A stretch of 64,000 nucleotides of DNA from Amphibacillus xylanus NBRC 15112 (GTDB lineage Bacteria > Bacillota > Bacilli > Bacillales > Amphibacillaceae), in contig NC_018704.1 of NCBI RefSeq assembly GCF_000307165.1, forward strand, positions 2,480,001 to 2,544,000. Reading direction: 5' to 3'. Every line of letters starts with the position of its first letter. The first letter of the stretch is position 1. Below are positions 56,046 to 64,000 of this stretch, piece by piece. The notes under the pieces were generated by a model. That model had not been told where the DNA came from. It saw only the letters and a list, made by a program, of their open reading frames with translations, and ran no database searches. The position numbers and the translations under genes were made by a program.

Positions 56046-56230
56046 TTCTTCTCCTCCTTAATATTTTTGTAGAAGTCTCCACTTTACCTTATCGATTCCA
56101 CTTTCTTATACACGGTCTCTGGGGACCCAACATACTAAGCTGATTCAAATAAGGGAGTGAAGTTAGCCAGTTTCCGATCGTCGAACTCAAGGTCCTTAGC
56201 GTGATTCGGCTTTACTTCACTTCTACTATA
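56046..56230 (-). ncRNA. Candidate IS110 bridge RNA
   Basis: The 185-nt non-coding 5' region of the transposase, where IS110-group bridge RNAs are encoded. It contains hairpin-forming segments such as GGTCCCCAGAGACC and GTAGAAGTGAAGTAAAGCC, with its paired TTCACTCC partner nearby. Length and place fit. Target- and donor-binding loops were not resolved by eye. Confidence 0.45.
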
Positions 56231-56275
56231 AAAAAATAGTAGCACAAAACCTGGCCTAGGTCTTGTACTACTAAT

Positions 56276-56427
56276 CTTAGTATGTTTCCACGGGCACGGC
56301 TTTTAGCTAACTAAGGCAAGCCAAGAGCGCTTGCCTTAGTGGATCTTCAGCTCGTGCTGGGACTGCGATTACTCGTCCCACCGAAAAGATTTATTCCCGC
56401 AGGAGTCTCGTGTATTTCACCTGCTGT
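56276..56427 (-). repeat. Structured intergenic repeat, family copy 2
   Basis: On the minus strand it has GAGACTCCTGCGGGAA, a GTGGGACGAG...AGTCCCAGC stem, GCTGAAGATCCACT and an inner AAGGCAAGCGCTCTTGGCTT hairpin. It shares the ACTCC-GCGGGAA and GAAGATC blocks with copies at 34301 and 58391. Confidence 0.65.
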
Positions 56428-56490
56428 TTTTCACTACTAAATTAAATGGCTACTATTTTAACTAAGCAGTTTCCTCTTGCTTTCGTTCCT

Positions 56491-56562
56491 CTATAAATGT
56501 AAGGGATTTAACCCTTCGTCTTTAATATTAAATATTTTTCGTATACAATGAGCGTAGGCCAT
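56491..56562 (-). pseudogene. Transposase N-terminal stub (ISL3-like?)
   Basis: The ATG at 56562 has a strong AAAGGAG site but the frame ends after 23 codons (MAYAHCIRKIFNIKDEGLNP). A C-I-R-K-I-x-N-I-K-D start recalls ISL3-type transposases; the match is short. No downstream remainder is visible. Confidence 0.35.
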
Positions 56563-56620
56563 GTAGATTCTCCTTTAAATTGGTTTTCGTCAACTTAACT
56601 CTAAAGGAATCTACGGGCCT
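56556..56620. repeat. Inverted repeat masking the stub's ribosome site
   Basis: AGGCCATGTAGATTCTCCTTTA pairs (two small bulges) with the segment at 56602-56620. The hairpin would bury both the AAAGGAG and the ATG of the stub, a known device to limit transposase translation from outside transcripts. On the plus strand it is followed by TTTTT. Confidence 0.55.
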
Positions 56621-56690
56621 TTTTCGATGGAAACACAAAAAAGGTGCCAGCGAATTCGTAAAAGAACTCACCAACACCAAAAATTATAGA

Positions 56691-56715
56691 ACCTCTTTAC
56701 TAACAGAGGTTTTTT
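56691..56715. terminator. Hairpin after the M23 peptidase gene
   Basis: GAACCTCT / AGAGGTT directly after the stop codon at 56718, with T/A-rich flanks on both sides. Confidence 0.65.
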
Positions 56716-56717
56716 GA

Positions 56718-58166
56718 TTAATTTAATACTTCAGCAGGGTTAATATTTGACCCGTTTTTCTTCACTTCAAAATGCAAGTGGATGCCTGTTGAACGGCCTG
56801 TTGTTCCCATAGTACCAATCTTCGTTCCCTTTGGTACAGTGTCACCTTTACTCACTTCAATGCTTGATAAATGAGCATACAATGTTTTATAACCATTGTT
56901 ATGGTTAATCTCTACAAAGTTACCATACCCGCTATTATAACCTGTTCTTTCAACAACACCATTGTCTGATGCAAGGATGTTACGATTTGTTGGGCGAGCA
57001 ATATCGATTCCTTTATGATGTGATCCCCAACGCGAACCATAACTACTTGAGATGTAGCCACCAACTGCTGGCCAAGCAAAATCACCTGTACCACGTGACG
57101 GAATCACTTTAGTCCCTACAAGCGTAATATCGTGTTTCACTTCTTTAATAATTTTCTCATCCAAGACTTCTCGTTCAACGACTTGTCCGTTTACTTTTTC
57201 AATCGCTAGATGAACTTCTTTTTTACCGTCTTCACCAGCTTGTTTTATCTTTGTTTCGCCTCGATAAAGCTCATCAGTTTCTTCAGTCTTTTTCTGTGCT
57301 TTTATTACTTCTTCTTTACGCTGTTCTTCATAAACAACTACATTTACTAATGGCACATAATCCGTTACATTAATTTCTTGATCAAGTTGTAAAATACTAT
57401 CTACATCTAAATCATTATTAAGCTTTAATAATTGGTCTTGTGATAGATTATATTTTTCACCTATTGAGTAAAGCGTATCTCCTGAGACCACTTGATGAAT
57501 CATATCTTCTAAAGTACCTTTTTCTAATAGTCTAACGGCTTCTTTTACTGTTAATAATTCTGATTCTGAAACAACTGACTCTGAAAATGTAACTTCTTCA
57601 GATAGCTTAACGTCAGTAATAATAGTTTCACCAACTTTAAGCTCTTTATTTTGATCTGTTTCATTATTTTCTAGACGTTCTAATACCTCTTCATCTACAT
57701 ATAATTGCTTATAATCGTTGATTGCTTGTTCAGCATCTTCTTTTGAAGCAAAGTGCCCTAAAACTTTCTCGCCAAATTGGACAGTAGTAGCTTGAATACC
57801 AAGAACTAGTTGCTGATCAAGCACTTCTAAAACTTGATCAATATTTAGGTTAGCAGAGAATACCCATTCAGGAATAAAAAGGATCTCTTGTCCAAATCCA
57901 TAAATATATTCATTATCTGAATTGTTTTTTTCTGCAACTTTATCTGAAATAAAATTATCAATCGTTGATTGATCGTGAACAGAGCCTATATATTCATCCT
58001 CAAGATATACGTGATAAATAGTTGAAAGCTGTGTATCATTATTTGCATATGTAACCGGGGATTCTACCACGATTAATCCTAAGATACTCACGAGAGTAAC
58101 TAGTAAGCTCGTCGCAAATATGACTTTAATTCGACTAGTAAGGCTAGTCTTAATAAACGCTTGCAT
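56718..58166 (-). CDS. Secreted M23 peptidoglycan endopeptidase with LysM and G5 domains
   Basis: 482 residues, AGGAGG 8 nt before the ATG. Signal anchor at residues 13-40; LysM near 240-285 (HQVVSGDTLYSIGEKYNLS); G5 domain near 295-365; C-terminal peptidase M23. The zinc site is visible as SHHKGIDIA near 385 and the HLHFEV end near 467, with LYAHLSS between. It would cleave peptide cross-links in wall peptidoglycan. It sits between walR and purA, where wall-hydrolase genes are often found in Bacillaceae; WalR control is plausible but unproven. Confidence 0.93.
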   Translation of the reverse strand: MQAFIKTSLTSRIKVIFATSLLVTLVSILGLIVVESPVTYANNDTQLSTIYHVYLEDEYIGSVHDQSTIDNFISDKVAEKNNSDNEYIYGFGQEILFIPEWVFSANLNIDQVLEVLDQQLVLGIQATTVQFGEKVLGHFASKEDAEQAINDYKQLYVDEEVLERLENNETDQNKELKVGETIITDVKLSEEVTFSESVVSESELLTVKEAVRLLEKGTLEDMIHQVVSGDTLYSIGEKYNLSQDQLLKLNNDLDVDSILQLDQEINVTDYVPLVNVVVYEEQRKEEVIKAQKKTEETDELYRGETKIKQAGEDGKKEVHLAIEKVNGQVVEREVLDEKIIKEVKHDITLVGTKVIPSRGTGDFAWPAVGGYISSSYGSRWGSHHKGIDIARPTNRNILASDNGVVERTGYNSGYGNFVEINHNNGYKTLYAHLSSIEVSKGDTVPKGTKIGTMGTTGRSTGIHLHFEVKKNGSNINPAEVLN

Positions 58167-58390
58167 AGTTCAATCCTCCTGCATCAATTTGCATAGATGG
58201 TTTTTTCATCTCTAGTAGCTTAACATACTATCAATTCAGATTTAAACCCATTTAACGATAATGTAATATAAACGTATAATTGGTTCCATTTTATACCTTG
58301 TATTAAAAGAAAAAAACTGAGGCTGGGACAAAACCCAGTAAAATAACAACGGTGTTCAGTATAAGACTGTACACCGTTGTTTTATGAAAA

Positions 58391-58529
58391 ATATTGACCT
58401 CCACTTCAGACATTTGCTTTCCGCGGGAACGGCCTCAGCTTCTGTATCGACTCCTCCAGAGTCGATACAGTGATCTTCGGACACGTTCTTTTCCCGCTGG
58501 AGTCAAATGTCTTTCGTTCCAGTCAATAT
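58391..58529 (-). repeat. Structured repeat, family copy 3, carried inside the IS1182
   Basis: Long-range complementary ends (ATATTGAC / GTCAATAT; GACATTTG / CAAATGTC) enclose a TGTATCGACTC / GAGTCGATACA hairpin. The minus strand has GACTCCAGCGGGAA and GTGTCCGAAGATC, identical to copy 1 at 34301. Confidence 0.8.
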
Positions 58530-58597
58530 ACATAATTTTATTCAACAAAAAGAGCACCTTTTGGTAAAATTAAAGTACCACACAATAACTACCGGAG

Positions 58598-61610
<3,013 letters not shown>

Positions 61611-61820
61611 TCAATTAATCAAATGTTATATATTTTAAATACTAATATGACTTAAAATTAGTAATTTACTTAATTCCAAACCATAGTGTACCAGTGAAAA
61701 TTGTAAAAGTCAATCAATTTACGAACATTAAAACGAACATTTTACTTATTGTTCGACTTTAAATGTTTTAATTTTCTGTTAATAACTTTGTGGAAATTGG
61801 CGTTTTTAGAGAAAATAAAA

Positions 61821-61876
61821 AGAGATGACTAAATTATTATTATCTAAAGGGATACCTTTATACTTTAGTCATCTCT
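61821..61876 (-). terminator. Terminator of dnaC
   Basis: AGAGATGACTAAA pairs with TTTAGTCATCTCT, with an A-rich left flank (T run on the minus strand), 20 nt after the dnaC stop. The rest of the gap to purA (61593-61820) is A/T-rich with no gene. Confidence 0.88.
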
Positions 61877-61895
61877 ATTAATTTATTTGCCTAAT

Positions 61896-63263
61896 CTAGG
61901 CTGGTGGTATATCAGAAGCTGCATAACGATGGTCTAAATCAACAAATTTATTATATTCTTTGATAAATGCTAAATCTACCGTTCCTACAGGTCCATTTCT
62001 CTGTTTAGAGATAATGATTTCAATGATGTTTTGCTTTTCAGATTCTTTATCGTAATAATCATCTCTATATAAGAAGCCTACGATATCAGCATCTTGCTCA
62101 ATACTTCCAGACTCACGTAAATCCGACATCATCGGACGCTTGTCTTGCCTTGATTCAACACCACGGGAAAGCTGTGATAAAGCAATCACAGGAATACTAA
62201 GCTCTCGAGCTAGTGCTTTTAGTGATCGAGAAATTTCAGACACTTCTTGTTGTCTGTTTTCCTTTGCACTTGCTGCACTACCCTGAATTAATTGTAAATA
62301 ATCAATAATGACCATGCCAAGTCCGTGTTCCTGTTGTAGACGTCGACACTTAGAACGAATTTCATTAACTCGAATCCCAGCAGAATCATCAATGAAGATT
62401 CCTGCATTTGATAAGCTCCCCATTGCCATAGTTAGCTTACCCCAATCGTCTGGTTCAAGCTTACCTGTTCTTAGACGTTGAGCGTCAATATTTCCTTCTG
62501 CACATAACATACGACTTACGAGTTGATCTGCGCCCATTTCCAAACTAAAGATTGCCACATTCTCGCTTGTTTTCGTTGCAACGTTTTGAGCAATATTTAA
62601 CGCAAAAGCAGTTTTACCTACAGATGGACGAGCAGCAATAATAATTAAATCATTTCGCTGAAAACCAGAAGTGATTTTATCAAGATCACGGAAACCCGTT
62701 GGAATTCCTGTTACATCTCCACCATGTCGGTGAAGTTTTTCAATATTATCATAAACATCAATTAAAACATCCTTAATATTCTTAAATGCACCTGCATTTT
62801 TTCGATTACTTACTTCAAGAATGTTTTTCTCAGCATTACTGATTACTTCCTCGACATCGTCTTCTTTAGTGAAACTTTCAGTTACAATATTAGTTGCAGT
62901 TGATATTAGCCGTCGAAGTAAGGCCTTTTCTTCAACAATTTTCGCATAATAAGTAATGTTAGCAGCAGTTGGTACGGCATTAGCTAGTTCAGTCAAATAT
63001 GAAACGCCACCAACTTCTTCTAATAACTTAGCATCCGCTAACTCTGTCGTTACAGTGACTAAATCAATCGGTTCACCACGGTCTGTTAGCTTAAGCATGA
63101 CCTGATAAATACGTTGATGTGCTGCGCGGTAAAAGTCTGTCGGCTGTAAAAATTCTGCAGTTGCTGCCATAGCATCTGGCTCTAGAAAAATAGCGCCTAT
63201 CACCGCCTGCTCCGCTTCTATATTATGGGGCGGTGTTCGTTGCTCTTCCCACATATCACTCAT
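61896..63263 (-). CDS. dnaC: Replicative DNA helicase (DnaB type, B. subtilis DnaC)
   Basis: 455 residues from the ATG at 63263 with AAGGAGG 7 nt upstream; the longer frame to 63314 is rejected. The N-terminal domain starts PPHNIEAEQAVIGAIFLEPD; the RecA-like motor has IIAARPSVGKTAFALNIA (Walker A), IFSLEMGADQLVSRM, VIIDYLQLIQG (Walker B), ALSQLSRGVE and RESGSIEQDADIV. It unwinds DNA at the fork as a hexamer. It follows rplI, the standard Bacillales order. Confidence 0.98.
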   Translation of the reverse strand: MSDMWEEQRTPPHNIEAEQAVIGAIFLEPDAMAATAEFLQPTDFYRAAHQRIYQVMLKLTDRGEPIDLVTVTTELADAKLLEEVGGVSYLTELANAVPTAANITYYAKIVEEKALLRRLISTATNIVTESFTKEDDVEEVISNAEKNILEVSNRKNAGAFKNIKDVLIDVYDNIEKLHRHGGDVTGIPTGFRDLDKITSGFQRNDLIIIAARPSVGKTAFALNIAQNVATKTSENVAIFSLEMGADQLVSRMLCAEGNIDAQRLRTGKLEPDDWGKLTMAMGSLSNAGIFIDDSAGIRVNEIRSKCRRLQQEHGLGMVIIDYLQLIQGSAASAKENRQQEVSEISRSLKALARELSIPVIALSQLSRGVESRQDKRPMMSDLRESGSIEQDADIVGFLYRDDYYDKESEKQNIIEIIISKQRNGPVGTVDLAFIKEYNKFVDLDHRYAASDIPPA

Positions 63264-63331
63264 TAAAGGTCCTCCTTCTTCAGATATCTCACCATATGTA
63301 AAAGAAGAGGGCAATTAACCCCCTTCATTAA

Positions 63332-63778
63332 TTAAGCCTGAACTACGTGTACTTTAATGACTCCTGAAACTTCAGGGTGTAATTTTACTGGCACGTTTGT
63401 ATAGCCTAAAGTACGAATTGGCTCATCTAATTCAATTTTACGTCGATCAATTTTAATATTATGGCTTTTAGCTAGTTGATCACCAATATGCTTGCTCGTA
63501 ATTGAACCAAATAAGCGGCCATTTTCTCCAGCTTTTGTCTTGATTTCCACTTCAATTTTTGTTAATTTCTCTTTTAAACTTTTTGCTTCTGCTACAATTT
63601 CCGCTTCTTTACGTTGTTCCTTTTTTTGCTTTGCTTTTAATGCATTTAAATTACCTGGTGTTGCTTCAATCGCTAGATTGTTTTTAAATAAATAGTTACG
63701 TGCATAACCTTCTGAGACGTCTTTAACTTCCCCTTGTTTACCTTTTCCTTTTACATCCTTTGTGAAAATTACTTTCAT
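63332..63778 (-). CDS. rplI: 50S ribosomal protein L9
   Basis: 148 residues, full length. It begins [20 protein letters not shown] with the signature [17 protein letters not shown], a central charged helix and a C-terminal domain with [14 protein letters not shown]. It binds 23S rRNA at the base of the L1 stalk. Its ATG abuts the gdpP stop codon, so it is translationally coupled; GGGAGG precedes it inside gdpP. Confidence 0.98.
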   Translation of the reverse strand: MKVIFTKDVKGKGKQGEVKDVSEGYARNYLFKNNLAIEATPGNLNALKAKQKKEQRKEAEIVAEAKSLKEKLTKIEVEIKTKAGENGRLFGSITSKHIGDQLAKSHNIKIDRRKIELDEPIRTLGYTNVPVKLHPEVSGVIKVHVVQA

Positions 63779-64000
63779 TTATTCATTTCCTCCCTCAATC
63801 GATTGATCAATTATTTCAATAAGTTGTTGATAAGCTTCTTGAACTGATATGTTTTCGAGTTGTGTAGCTGCATTTGATAAATGCCCCCCACCACCCATTT
63901 GTTCCATAATCAGTTGAACATTTATATCACCAGCGGATCTAGCACTTATGCCAATACGCTGATCTGAACGCTCTGAAATTACAAATGAAGCTAATATATT
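63779..64000 (-). CDS. gdpP: GdpP-type DHH phosphodiesterase, C-terminal part only
   Basis: 73 codons plus the stop reach the window edge. The sequence ends in the DHHA1 domain: SERSDQRIGISARSAGDINV then EQMGGGGHLSNAATQ. Its place directly before rplI is that of gdpP (yybT), the membrane c-di-AMP phosphodiesterase. The N-terminal PAS, GGDEF and DHH parts lie outside the window. Confidence 0.93.
   Translation of the reverse strand, partial: NILASFVISERSDQRIGISARSAGDINVQLIMEQMGGGGHLSNAATQLENISVQEAYQQLIEIIDQSIEGGNE

Larger units (their letters stand above)
54800..56240 (-). mobile_element. IS110-family element (ends approximate)
   Basis: A full IS110 transposase with a structured non-coding 5' region. 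IS110 elements lack terminal inverted repeats, so the ends are estimated. A small repeat CTACTA...TAGTAG at 56223-56242 may mark one end. The element seems to sit inside a structured repeat whose arms are at 54648-54662 and 56410-56424. Confidence 0.7.

Overview
The window is a low-GC Firmicute chromosome, almost certainly Bacillaceae. The right-hand 17 kb carries the origin-proximal block gdpP-rplI-dnaC ... purA ... walR-walK-yycH-yycI-walJ-htrC, and rlmH follows further left. Xylan-type GH43 enzymes, BrnQ, ECF transporters and T-box control fit a fermentative or facultative, plant-polymer-using bacillus of the Amphibacillus/Halolactibacillus/Gracilibacillus kind. That genus-level guess is inference only. 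I saw no rRNA, tRNA or CRISPR array.

Layout. 1-9.6 kb, all minus strand: a glycoside hydrolase cut by the window edge, a SulP transporter, a soluble chemoreceptor, a TPR/winged-helix regulator next to an unusual metallopeptidase, BrnQ, and a DUF2975/HTH/second UppS group. 9.8-10.6 kb: a graveyard of IS3 and IS21 fragments. 10.9-11.3 kb: a VOC protein. 11.4-27.9 kb: an accessory island ending exactly at the 3' end of rlmH. 28.5-31 kb: a Fur-box reductase and a CoA-disulfide reductase. 31.4-38.2 kb: a CNNM-type protein and a T-box-controlled operon (SAM hydrolase, ECF S component, fused ECF ATPase, ECF T component, Lin0512-family protein). 38.2-47.1 kb: a membrane transporter with a cre site, an IS4 element, and a xylan/arabinoxylan cluster (AraC regulator, two GH43 enzymes, solute-binding lipoprotein). 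47.1-47.4 kb: a dense DnaA-box cluster. 47.5-54.4 kb: the WalRK cell-wall operon. 54.7-60.3 kb: IS110 and IS1182 elements, structured repeats and an M23 wall peptidase. 60.3-64 kb: purA, dnaC, rplI, gdpP.

Most striking region. The island is bounded and divided by three copies, all in one orientation, of the rlmH 3' terminus: 27882-27902, 20015-20035 and 11376-11399. Each still encodes the RlmH tail (GEPYHK, GEPYHK and QEPYHK, then a stop). This is the arrangement known for staphylococcal SCC elements, which integrate at the rlmH 3' end. I infer two tandem SCC-like elements without ccr recombinase genes in the window. Element A (about 7.9 kb) has an HsdR 3' fragment, a Ser/Thr kinase plus SF1 helicase pair, a HEPN-like protein, a tandem-repeat membrane protein and a tiny basic protein. 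Element B (about 8.6 kb) has a complete Wadjet system in the order jetD-jetA-jetB-jetC, an AbrB-like protein, and RhuM, beta-propeller and kinase remnants.

How the parts fit. Wadjet is an anti-plasmid SMC-nuclease system. The kinase/helicase pair looks like a second, possibly undescribed defence module. Together they suggest rlmH serves as a defence-island landing site outside staphylococci. The methionine T-box operon couples sensing of uncharged tRNA to SAM cleavage and uptake of a methionine-related compound. The GH43 cluster and two cre sites indicate CcpA-style control of polysaccharide use.
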